Origin: Polytrichum commune | Taxonomy: Eukaryota; Streptophyta; Polytrichopsida; Polytrichales; Polytrichaceae | Direction of reading: 5' to 3' | Length of the DNA: 64,000 bases | NCBI GenBank assembly: GCA_950295325.1 | Contig: OX485805.1 | Location: 5,394,501-5,458,500 of the forward strand | In this document: positions 37,098 to 48,500 of the stretch, in pieces | Numbering within the stretch: the first letter of the stretch is position 1 | Layout of the letters: each line of letters starts with the position of its first letter | The notes under the pieces: generated by a model | What the model was told of the DNA's origin: nothing | What the model saw: only the letters and a program-made list of their open reading frames with translations | The model's database searches: none | Translations under genes and position numbers: made by a program

Positions 37098-39341
37098 TGT
37101 GAGGCCAAACCCCCCACCCTTAAGCGTCCGTAGTCCGAGTAGTGGGTTTGGGCTCACATTCCTCCGCGGTATTGGATTTGGACTTGGATGAGTCCATAGT
37201 ACAAGGTTCACCCTTCAAGTGGTCTTGGATTTAACTGGAATTTCACTTTTAACAACTCAATGTACGATTTCAATACGTATGTGGAGAATGCACAAGTTAA
37301 CTATGTTATTTTAACCTCCTTATGCTCGGGTGCTATTTTGTCTTTGTTTGCTTCTAACGTCCATCCGGCTGCTTTAGCTACACAAGCCCTTAAGGATATC
37401 CCTCTCCTAAATGGAGTCCGTGCCGTTGACTCTATACTACCACTTGAACTATCACTTGTGTATTCCGTATCGCTACTATAAGAGGTCTCACTTGGTGTCT
37501 CCATACCGTACATAAGCCTTTAAGTATTAAGAAATACTTATGTGACTTATGTCAATCTCTCCCTCGCACCTTTGGTCTTTGCTTCCTTTGTCTTGCCATC
37601 GCGAGAGTGCTCTACATTCTCCATTAAGTTGTGCACGTGGTTTATTTTTAAAGAGAGGATGCAAGTGTTAAAAAAACACTATTCTCTATAGTCAATCTCA
37701 AATACATTTACTTGTGAAAGCCACACATAACACTAACTAGCATAATGTAACTAACTACTTGTCTATGAGCTAATTAGGTAGGCTATCTACTAAGCTCCTT
37801 CATGAACCCATCTCTTTACTTTCTAATTACATAAACCTAGCTCCTTCATAAACCCAGCTCCTTCATAAACCCAGCTCCTTCATGAACCCAGCTTCTTAGC
37901 TTCTAACTAAACAAACCCAGCTCCTTCATAAACCCAGCTCCTTCATGAACCCAGCTCCTTAGCTTCTAACTAAACAAACCCAGGTCCTTCATAAACCCAG
38001 CTCTTTACTTTCTAACTAAACAAACCCAGCTCCTTCATAAACCCAGCTCCTTCATAAACCCAGCTCCTTAGCTTCTAACTAAACAAACCCAGCTCCTTCA
38101 TAAACCCAGCTCCTTCATGAACCCACAACTTTGTAGTTGTAATCCCCAACTACCTCACTAATTATTCAAGCCCTTAACTAATTTTCCTACCTAATTTCCC
38201 TAATTCTACTAACAACCCCTTTCTAATCACACAATTCTTCTCTAATCCTAAAATCCTAAAATCCTAGAGAGGAGAGGGGGAGAGAGAATTTCCTAACTTC
38301 ACTAAGACTAACTAATCCACACAAGTATATTTTTGCACTCATCACAACATCAAGTGCTCAACTCTTAAACATGGAACTTGCAACCACGTGTATTCAAAAC
38401 ATGAACTTAAAGTACCACAAATTGGAATCATGAATTAACTTTAAAATCCTTCACGTCAACACTAATTCTACCAAGAGGTCAAGCCCTCTTCAAGGCTAAC
38501 AAGCCTTGGCTCTCAAACTAAAAACTAAGCACACACATGTGCTCCAATATGGCTTCCCACACCCACACTTATAACTCGTGGGGTGCCTTGGAGCACAAAG
38601 GAAAGAGAGGATGAGTGAGAGAAGAATGAGGGATTATATAGTAAGCTTGAGGGGGTGAGCACCCTCAAGGCTCACGATAAGCCCTTGAGATTTCCTCCTA
38701 CTTAGTAGGCGCCAATCCTATCTTCTAAGTCTTCCTCCCTCAAATGATCAACAAGGATCCTAATTCGAACATTTAACTAGCCTTGGCTTTCTACCTACCA
38801 CACTTTACCAAACTTGGGATGCTTCAACCCAAACTTAGCCTCCTTCGCTTTCCGCCGCCATAACTTTCTCCCCTTACTTTCCCAAATCGTCGCTCACCAC
38901 TTAATTCAAACCACGATGCTTAACTCGTGATTTGATTGGTGCTTTGAGAATTTGCTTATCCTCCACCTTGCATTCTTCCTTGGGCCTTCCCCATTAAGTG
39001 GCCATGATGAGGTGGTCCACTTGTGCGCTCCATGTGATCCTCCATTCATCCCAATTCGAATGCACTTGCCTCTTGAGTCACTTTGGTTGTCTCCATCCAT
39101 TTGTACTAGCCTACTCACTAACTACTCAATCCAAGTTCTCCTTACCTATCCTCATTCACTCAAATCCTTCCGAAGGTAAAAACACAATAACAACTCACAT
39201 CCTAGCCTCTTACAACATGGTACTTCTAAGACTAACATTTCACTCTTTTTATATTTTTGTGAAGTAACATGCTACTTCAAAGTGCATCAACTAACGTTTC
39301 AGGGGTCTAAGACTAAATGTGGGCACCCTTTTGGGCTCACA
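37098..39341 (-). mobile_element. solo LTR 2, inserted in the G-rich array of element A copy 1
   Basis: On the plus strand it starts TGTGAGGCCAAACC and ends TTTTGGGCTCACA, flanked by GGGGG on both sides (a weak duplication given the G-rich context). Read on the minus strand it has LTR form: TGTGAGCCC start, TATA box CTATATAATCC at about 38,632-38,642, and CTCACA end. It shares both terminal wordings with solo LTR 1, so they belong to related families. It contains a minisatellite at 37,793-38,128. Confidence 0.7.
37793..38128. repeat. minisatellite with AGCTCCTTCATAAACCC unit
   Basis: A 17-bp unit occurs in runs of two or three, alternating with a spacer TTAGCTTCTAACTAAACAAACCC-type segment (shown here in its two halves TTAGCTTCTAAC and TAAACAAACCC), giving a higher-order repeat inside the LTR. 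Confidence 0.85.
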
Positions 39342-39515
39342 GGGGGGAGGGTCGGACGGGAAAAGGGAGGACAAGAAAAGGTCGGACGGGGGGGTCGGAC
39401 AGGAGGGAACGTAGGGAACGGGTTAGGGAACGGGTTAGGGAACATGTTAATGGGCTAAGGGAGTGGGGTTAGGGTACGGGGAACGGGGGCGGACGGGAGG
39501 GCGGACGGGTGCTAG
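39342..39515. repeat. G-rich array in element A copy 1, right part
   Basis: Words such as GGTCGGACGGG and AACGGGTTAGGG repeat; this is the other side of the array split by solo LTR 2. Confidence 0.8.
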
Positions 39516-40151
39516 TAATTTTATTCCCCACTTTACCTCTACTTTGCTGACATGTCATCACACGTGGACATCGTAACTCCTACGTGTCCGCAATGGGGTA
39601 ATGTAAATACACAAAAATTCGGTAAAATTCAAGTCCGGCAGGATAAAGACATCATCCGTCATAATGTCGTGACGGATACGTGTCGTGACGGCACGACATT
39701 ATGTCGGGATTACCCTCCGTCACGACACAATAGACAACCCTTGGCGTGTCATTGGAATTAGGAGACTTGGTTGAGGTTGGCGATAATTTCATGATACCTG
39801 CAGAAGAGGAGAATGAAGACGGCGTGGATTTTTACATTTTGCAGTGCACAAGATCTAAGTTCGAGGTACAGGGGCCTCTAGATTGTCCATGGGGGGGGCG
39901 TCTTTGCCGTTGGGGATGAAGTCATTAGGGCGAAATACTTCAAGAAGCACGGTCGTGGGGATAAAACCTACTTATTTTGCAATGAAGCTGTAGAGGCACA
40001 TGTCAACGCACATCTCGTCAGGGCGTGCAAATTCCCCATGGTTCTCGCTTCCCATAGGGCCAAGGGCTCCCCAGTGTACAAGATGTCCAGCGAGACCATG
40101 AGAGTATGCAAAGATGCTTTGCGCGATTGGTGGGCATTCCATGAGGAGTAA

Positions 40152-40680
40152 TTAACCAGTACTATTGGTGTCTTTGGATACTATACGTACTTTTAATGTC
40201 AATAACTTAGTGTCTATGGATACTCTGTGTATTTTAATGTAATTTGTAATGTAAAATATGAACTACTTTTGAGTATTCTTTGTAGTAATTTGAGAACTCT
40301 TTGTAGTATTTTGAGTACTCTTTGTAACATAATACAAAAATGTGATTTTGATAGATCTTTGCAATCAATTACTGTAAGAACTTTAATGTAGCACTTAGTA
40401 TTTAGAGCCATCACGTGAATAGAGTTTGTTTTTCCTCTTACAACCACTGGAGTTGTTGCAACATTTTCCAACAGCATAGGGATTACAAACTGGAATAGGG
40501 GTAGGCTCCATCCCCCTCAAAACATGTTGTAGATACATACACCCACATGCATGACAAAGCAAAAAAACCCACCATAAATACACAAATGAACAATACCCCC
40601 GTCTCTTTTTTCAGCAGCCTCGTTGCAAGATATGAGATATATCACAATGGCTACATTCCGTAGCCATGTATAAGATCTAC
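40152..40680. other. short space between the two convergent genes of element X
   Basis: AT-rich, with three near copies of TTTGAGTACTCTTTGTAG-like wording at 40,265-40,330 and several GTAC sites. It must hold the 3' ends of both convergent genes; no canonical polyadenylation signal was assigned. Confidence 0.5.
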
Positions 40681-42551
40681 TTAAGTGCCACGGCGCTTCT
40701 TCCGCTTCTTTGCCTGTGTGGGCGGTTGAAGCTTCTCTTGTGACCTTGTCATCACTCTACCTAATCCAGCTGGCGACTTTGAAGGGGCTTGATGACCTTC
40801 ACTTTCCGGCACATTTTTGACCGCCTTCATCTTTTTCTTCACAGGTGACTTCTCCGATGTCTTCTCAGCTGTCTTCTCCGGTGTTTTGAAGATCCTATCC
40901 TCCGCTGCTTCTCTTATGTCGTCTCCGGCCTCAACAGTTGGCGTCCCATCTTTCTTCTTTGGATTGCGCCCCTCCAAACACTCCGAACCAGGAACCTCCA
41001 CTGTTGCTGTTTTCTTCCATTGGTCCTCCCCAGCATCATTTGTCTTCAGGGACTCATCCAGGCTCACCATCGTCGGAGCTACAATCTCTTGGACCGAAGC
41101 GTTGGCATGATCATCTTGAGCAACCTTCACTCTCAGCGGCTTTTGTGGGCTTATAAACTGTGGGTCATAAGACTTTAGAGTAAGGAACTTCACAACATCC
41201 TCCTCTTCCATGTCTTCCCCATCTGCATCTTCACGCTCCTTGGAATCCACAGACTTCTCACCTTCAGAGTCTCCTTCCTCCGCATTTGAGTGAGTCGTTC
41301 CAGAAGATGATGGCAACTTCAGGTTCATTCCCTGATCGTCATCGCTGGATGACTCATCTCCACTGAGAAGGTCAGGCTCATTACCCTTCCCTCTCACCGC
41401 ACCCGTCTCCAAACATTCATAGAGGACCTCATCCGTCTTTCGTAATTTTTTTATTCTGTTGTTCTCTTTGTGAACCCCTCCCTTGCGGGTCACGTCCTTC
41501 ACAGTGCCTTGCAAAGGGTCTAGCGGCGCAGCAGCAGAGATTGTCGGGCCACCTACGGGAGAGCTTGTTGCTCGACTCGCGTCACCCTCAGTAAAATTTG
41601 ATGGGAAATGCCCTGAAATCCACAGATCCCCACAACAATTGCTTAGAATTGTGCACTCAATCAAAAAGAAGACAGTACTTCTACAATATGAAGTACAACT
41701 AGGGGGTGCAGACATTAGTTCGAATAATACTAAACGATCATACTTCATGCACCCATGAACAATACCATAAGTACATAAGCTCAAATAAGTCTTACCTCAG
41801 AAATAAGTCTTGCCTCAGAGTATACAATGCGTACAAAAGCAGAGTGTTTGTAACCTGAGTATAGGATGCACGTGGAGTACATGAAGAAAGTACCTAAGCA
41901 TTAGTGAACATAAATAACAAGCAGGGTTGTCTATCGCGACGTCATGACGGTGTCGTGCCGTCATGTCGTGTCGTGTCGTGACGGACCCCTCCGTCACGAC
42001 ACAATAGGGTCCACGTAGGGTCAACATAGGGGGAACGGACTAGGGTGGGTAAAATACTTACCTTCTTGCCAAGGTGGCGTCCTATGTGGCAGAAAACGCC
42101 GACGTGGTCGTGGATATGCCTAGCACCAGGTAAATCATTTTGCCATTTTGTTCACCATTTTGTTAAAATCAAAGTAGTAAAATACGACTAAGGAGGGTGT
42201 GGGGCGGACGGGCGTGGGGGGGGGGGGAACGGAGCGGACGGGGTCGGGAACGGGGGCGGGAACGGGGGCGGACGGGGGGAACGGGAGCGGACGGGGGGGG
42301 GGGAACGGGGCGGACGGGAGCGGACGGAGGGGGGGGAAATTTTTTTTTAAAAAATGGGGCGGACGGGGAAGGGGGGGGGAAAAAAAAAAAATTGGGGCGG
42401 ACGGGGGAGCGGACGGAGGGGCGGACGGGGGGGAACGGGGCGGACGGGGTTGGGAACGGGGCGGACGGGGGGGAACGGGAGCGGACGGAGGGGGGGGGGA
42501 TTTTTTTTAAAAAAAATGGGGTGGACGGGGAAGGGGGGGGGGGAAATTATT

Positions 42552-42582
<31 letters not shown>

Positions 42583-45500
42583 CTGGGGCGGACGGGGGAG
42601 CGGACGGAGGGGCGGACGGGGGGAACGGGAGCGGACGGAGGGGGGGAGGCAGTGTATATGTTTGACAAAGTTTTTGCAAGTTTTTTTCTTTTGACACGCA
42701 AAAACTTGCACAAAAAAAAAATGCACGTCAATTGACACGCACAATCTAGAAATTGACACGTACTGTGACTTGTGAAGAAAAAAACCACACGTCAATTGAC
42801 ACACTAGAAATTGAAATGACACATATTACTTGAGTACTATAAAGTGCAGCTCAAGTATCCGGAAAACATAACCCATAACAGTAGGAGAACTTCCTACACT
42901 CACTCACATACTTAAGTTCAACTTTGCTCTTGCAATTTCTTTTGTGACCGGGAGCTAAGACGGTGATCGGAGAGCGAGACTAACTAGGAACATGGCGAGG
43001 CAAATGTTTGTATCACCGTGGTGCTTGCACATCCTCCACTCCATATGAGTTTTTTCTTGCTTCCAACCAATATGAGTTTTTCTTGCTTTCAACCAAAGTT
43101 GTTTTGAGCAATTCCCTTTGAATCGCAAAGCTCCCTTGTTGAAAGCATCTAAACCCCTTTGAACTTTCTTGGAGCTGGAGAGGCTTCTTATTGCAAAAAT
43201 GACGCAAAAGTGGCACGAAGATCAGTGCCTACTTTCGGTTAGGATTGCTTGTAGCGCACTTTGTTCCAAAGTGAATTGTTATGTTGGGATAATTAATTTG
43301 TAATTATGAAGTTGTGATTGTGTGGTTGCTTTCCACTTCCCCTGCCTCTCTGGAAACACTTGGAAACAATTAATTCCCAACGATAATCAATATTCCGTCT
43401 TGTAACAACCTTTTGTTGGCCAACGCACTAGAAGTGTTTCTATATTTCACAATTCCAGTTCAGAGACCTAGATCAAACCTCACCAATTGAACAACTTTTT
43501 ATTCTTTTTCTTTACCACTAAAGGATATAATATGCTTCAAGAGGATATCGGTTGATATTGATTGTTCAGTAGATAGGTAGATAGATAAATAGATACATTC
43601 AACTAGAATCAAGCAAAGGGAGGAGCATACATAATTGTGAGTCTCAGAGCACTAGAAGAATTTCAGCAATCAATGACTATGTTTATAACTCTAAAACTAG
43701 TCATAAAGGACCACAATGACTATAACTATTTTAGTTATTATGGACAAGTTGTAACGGACATATAGTCAATCCGGACATGACATGGATGTCACGTCAACTT
43801 CATCCAAATATGACAGTCGTGAGGATCATGTGCTATGTGGCTCAGACGTGGCTGCCTCCGATGACTAGGTAGCCATGTCACTATCCTATGTGTTTAGGCA
43901 TACACTGACGTGGCATCCACGTCATATAGTTATATAATCTTATGTGTACAATATACCAGCGCCAAGATGTCATTATTTTATTCGTCCATGTGGCCATCCT
44001 CATCCATTCAAATATTGCCATGTGTGAAACTTTCTAGTCATTCTTTAGTCAAATTTACCCGCTTGTCGGCCGCGTAGGATACACTCAGCGTCCAAGTGGT
44101 GTACTCCGATGCCAATTCATGTTTGTTTAGGTGTCCACATGTATGTTGATTCGTCTGCCACGTGTGGTTAGGGTCTACTGTGTGCCATGTTGGAATCATT
44201 TGAGTCATACATTTCTCATTGATTATATTGATCACATGTGACATGTCAACACATTATTGGACAACTAGAGTTCAACTACGACACGCCTCACTGAAAGAAT
44301 GACTACATGTATTCACATACAAATCATATAGTAGTTGTAATCTGGTTGTCAATCATATCTTACTACATCATTTGGCAATTTGGTTGTCATCATTACGGGT
44401 GACACCCATATGTTTGTCCTACTATGAAACGTCATACTCATTTCCACACCCACATGACTGCAATCCTTGGAGGGGACATGCACTGAGGAAAGTGTGGACA
44501 ATACATACAAATCAATGTTGTATGAGGGGTGAGCTGCCTCATGGCCCTTCGTGGCCCGGCCAAAATGCCTAAAGAATGTCAACTTATACATTCCAATGTT
44601 TTTTTGAGTCTAATTTTCAATCCCTACCCCTTCATTGTGGTATGTAATGGAGGTTTACCCTACACTGCATTCCTGTCCTTTATACATGTAAACCATGTCC
44701 AACTAAACACATGTAAACTACACTGAAGCTTTCATATGCTTCTGGCTCCATATCACACTACTACCTATCACATCTTGTACCAAATACTGATCCCCTCCTG
44801 CATGTGGATGCATGAGAGGTGCATCTCCTATTTCAACATGTGTAACGTCAACCTTGAAGAACCATTTGGGAATTGGCTTGAAATGGAATTTATCTGCCCC
44901 CCAAACACCACTTATCTTTCCTGATGCTACTATCTGTCGCGGATTCTTGAAGTTCATCAACTGCACAATCTGGCCAATACCAAACTGCCCCAACCCAGCA
45001 TCCACAACATACACTTCAACATATATTCATGACATAGAGCAGACACATTGCACCACCACCCAATGCTTAACATGTTTACCGACATAGAAATCATGCAACA
45101 AAACAAATTACAACCCTCACATGCGTTAAAGAAATCAAATTCATTTCAAGCATTTACCCTGTGCACATTGGGCCCTTCACTGTTTGTCTTGGGGACTACT
45201 TTCACTGTCCGCGTTCGGAGTTCCTTCCCCTGGATTCCCTGCACACAAGCCCATGGTCCACCAATAAGTCAACTTCAATTCAACATAGGTGAGGGGGCAT
45301 TCCACAGTGTGAACCATTAGCTCACAAGTCCCCTCACCTGACAACTTAGGTTGTCCTGACAGGTTTGGCTTTGAGTGTTTCAGCTTTGTGCTTCGGGTCG
45401 TCCTTCCAACCGCATGTTCATTTGGAACATCTCCAACTGCGTGTTTGGTATCAGGGCATACACTACAAAAACGTTGAACATTAGGACTACCAACTAGGCC

Positions 45501-48500
45501 CTGCAGAAGAGGCCACAAATGCTTTCTCAAATAATTTTTATCATCTGCAAGCTTTGTCATGTTTTCCACATAGAAAGCGGGAGGGATGATGTAGTTTGCA
45601 ACTGGATTGCAGTCCACCATAGCTTTGATGTGGTCAATGATCATTGTATTCCCCTCATTCCATTCTGGCCACATACTCCACACTTTGGACAATGGTTTTT
45701 CCCACTTTGGCGTGTCAACTTTCTCAGTAATCTCCTCACATTCCTTGGCTGACCAACAAAACATAGGTTTGTGGCTATCCAAGCCCTCAAACTTCCGCAT
45801 CATCTCTGCCACTACGTCTTCCATGTTTGTTTTACTTTTGATACCCCAAAATGCAACTCTGAAGTTCTTAAAGCACTTGTCTATGAATTCAGTCAGCCAA
45901 GGTCTGAACACAAACCTACGTGTCAATGACTTAGTAGTCATGCGGATAGAGGAGTTAGGATTTGGTTCTGACAAAAGACTGCAATCTAAAAGCGTCCCAT
46001 GCATATTAAATATCAATAGTTTGGGTGCAAAGTTTGTACCCATCCTCCCGAGGTATGTGCTCACCTGCTCTTTTGGATGAGCATCTTGACTGGCAGTGGT
46101 TCCTATATCTGTAAGACACTTCTCCTTGTTTTTGCTCCTAGTTTTAGGAGCAACTCTTTTCTCTGGTGACAATGGCACAGCCATGTCATCTTTCCCGGTT
46201 GCCCCAATTTTAACCTCTCCACTCTCTGACCCTCCACTCCCACCCTCACCACTCTCTGTTGTCCCACTCCCAACATCTGCTGGGGCCTCTATCTTGCTCC
46301 CACCTCCTTCGCGGTGTGCACAAGATTCCCCCCCACCCTCCCCAATCCCAGCTGCTTTAGGAGTGGGCTCCCCAACATCTTCAACCCCATTGCCCCCTCC
46401 TACAGTCCCTCCCTCCGTAACTGCACCCTTTGGACTACCATTTCTCACTGTACCCCCTACATTTTTGGATGATATCTTGCTAGCACCCCCTGGACTCCGG
46501 TCAACCCGCATTACACCCTTCCCTTTCAGCGACGCCACATCTGTGGCATCGTCAGTCCTCAACACCTTAAACCCTTTCATGTGGGGGGTGTCACCCGCAC
46601 TACCTGGATCTGAATTCATCATAGGATCTACACTAGGCATATGAGAGTTAGTATTTTGACCTGTAGGGGACTTAATCTCACACACAACCCCTGGGTTACT
46701 TATTTTCTCCATCATAATGGAGAACATCGACGAAATGTACTCTTTCATAACTAGGGTTTGGGTTTGTAATGACTGCTGGTGGGTTTGGGAGGTGTGCAGA
46801 ACTTCAGACAATTGTTGTTTAAATTCATTTTGACTGCTTTCTAATGCAGTAATCCGTGCTGACATCCTCCCAGATACAGCTTGCTGGTCAAACATAAACA
46901 CAATATGTTTTTAGTAGGGCATACCAAATCACTCATAAATATGACTGGCAAGATACAATATGACTGCCAAATGACTACTCAAAAGATTGCAAAATGACTA
47001 TCGAAGACACTCCAAAATACCACGCAAAAGACTCCCAAATGACTGCCTACAGCCTACAGAAACTTACAGAGTTACATGCCCCGGTCTGCTCGGACTCTTG
47101 CAAGTCCTCTGCGATTTCCGTAATCCCTGGGCTCCTTTTCCTTTTCGCACGCTGCCAAAAAAAAGTCCTTAGTCAACTATCATGCATTTGATTATAATAT
47201 AAATATAGGGCACATAAAAGCTATGCAATTCTTTGAAAACGTACCAATCGAGCTTCTTTTCCAGCCTTTCCAGCCCTCCCAACATTCGAAGTGTTCTTCA
47301 CTTGTTTCCTTGCATTGGCCATCAATTGTGCCTTCTACTCTGTCTCGGGTTTCGACCAGTATTCACATAGGCGTGCCCATTGCTGAGGTTCAATGAAAAT
47401 AGGGCATTGTTTTTTCCCGGACATGAACCAACCTTTCATTTTAGACCTCTCTGTTTTCATTTGTCTTTTCACAGCATTTTTGAAACCCAAATTTGATAGA
47501 TCGTATTCCAAGTACTCAAATTCACTGTCTAAGGCAGACCTCAGCTTCTCTATAGAGCTAGGATTCTGCATCTTCCACTTTACTATGCTCACATCTAATA
47601 TCCTAGGTATCAAGCTGCGGAGCGCCTCATCAAACGCATTTTTCCCTTCACAGCCTCCATCTATCCCACCGCCTGCTTTCACCCTCAATGTGTGAGGTTT
47701 CTGCCCCCTGGAACGCCTCAGGTGCTCATTAGTTTCCATCTCCTTCCTGTTAGCTCTCCTTGTTGCTCTTGCTTCACTCTCTGGCCTTACTTGCGGAGCG
47801 CCTTGAGTGCCCACGTGAGTGCCTTCTTCCGCAAGTGGGGGCGGAGGAATCCATTGGCTTGGGAATGCTTGTCCCATCATCCACGGCATGTGTTGTGGCA
47901 TCATCCAAGGGCCTTGTTGGCCCATTAGTCCAGGGGGTGGTTGCATGGCTTGGGCCATGGCTCCAGTTGGTTGTTGCAGTTGTTGCCCCGTCACTCCGGG
48001 TTGCAGCCACGGAGGTTGCATCCATTGCCACGGAGGCACTGTGCCTGTTGCTGCGGGATTGTTTGATTGGGGTGCAACAACCTACCACCCAACACACATG
48101 AACGAACACATAATAATGTTATGAGTACAACAGGTTTTTGTCAAAGCTCATGATACACCCTTTTCAGTCATGCAACTATAGAATTCAGATACAAGGCATT
48201 CAAATTAGCCAGTTATGGTTAGCATATAAATACTCAGAACATTCAGTTAGTTCTCATGATACACTCTTTTCAGTCTTGCAACTATAGAATTTAGATAGAA
48301 GTTCACCATAAGTCATCTAAATGACTCAACAATGATGGTGAGTTCGGTAATATTACACATGTACATGTATTACTCATGAAGAAAGCACACTTACATTTTT
48401 TTCTGGTGTCTTCAATATTTGCCGCGCCCGATTTCTTTTCGTTGCAGTGGATTTAGGGAAATCAACCTTCGCTTCATGCACCGACTCCAGGTCCTCATCG

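Larger units (their letters stand above)
36520..39742. mobile_element. element A, copy 1: hAT-like non-autonomous element in the X transposase exon
   Basis: Starts CAGGGTTGTCTAT and ends ATAGACAACCC plus TT, flanked by GGCGTGTC at 36,512-36,519 and 39,743-39,750 (8 bp; 9 bp if the preceding T is counted). The last base departs from the expected inverted repeat. Subterminal sequence has repeated, inverted CCGTCACGAC and GTCGTGACGG motifs at both ends. The middle is a G-rich array interrupted by solo LTR 2. No transposase is encoded. 8-bp duplication and CAGGG-type ends are hallmarks of hAT. Confidence 0.8.
33674..40151 (+). pseudogene. DDE-type transposase of element X, interrupted by element A copy 1
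   Basis: ATG at 33,674 (MGNAAKRQRVRGG; the in-frame GTG at 33,665 is not needed). Exon 33,674-34,450 carries a basic N-terminus, coiled-coil and helical DNA-binding-like region (LLDVAVSLGVDGVSALSRVLD). A GT-AG intron (34,451-35,002) joins in phase to exon 35,003, which reads FKEAHPECNVRQRAF and CCCIYHVEMDF. The core has DFAENYS, a YSDGCSAQFK strand and FETAHGKGEWDG, matching the order DFAENYS...SDG..QFK...SHGKG.CDG of a transposase-like family I know from animal genomes. The coding frame is cut at 36,519 by an insertion and resumes at 39,751 in the correct phase. Three breaks: TGA at 35,105-35,107 where CGA is expected, the insertion, and one extra G in a run of eight at 39,891-39,898, after which the frame continues to TAA at 40,149-40,151. 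Confidence 0.75.

Noticed and set aside
36786..37211. Pro/Ser-rich and Gly/Arg-rich open frames across the G-rich DNA (also 42,197-42,694 and 58,703-59,272)
   Set aside because: Composition follows directly from the CGGACGGGG repeat; there is no codon structure, and the same happens on both strands.
36520..39742. Element A taken as a Mutator-like element because a 9-bp TGGCGTGTC flanks copy 1
   Set aside because: Copy 2 shows an unambiguous 8-bp duplication and complete CAGGG...CCCTG ends, which fits hAT; the ninth base of copy 1 is probably coincidence.
45170..46901. Plus-strand Pro/Ser-rich frames opposite the CACTA TnpA-like exon
   Set aside because: They are shadows of the minus-strand exon, which carries the recognisable domains and consistent splice phases.
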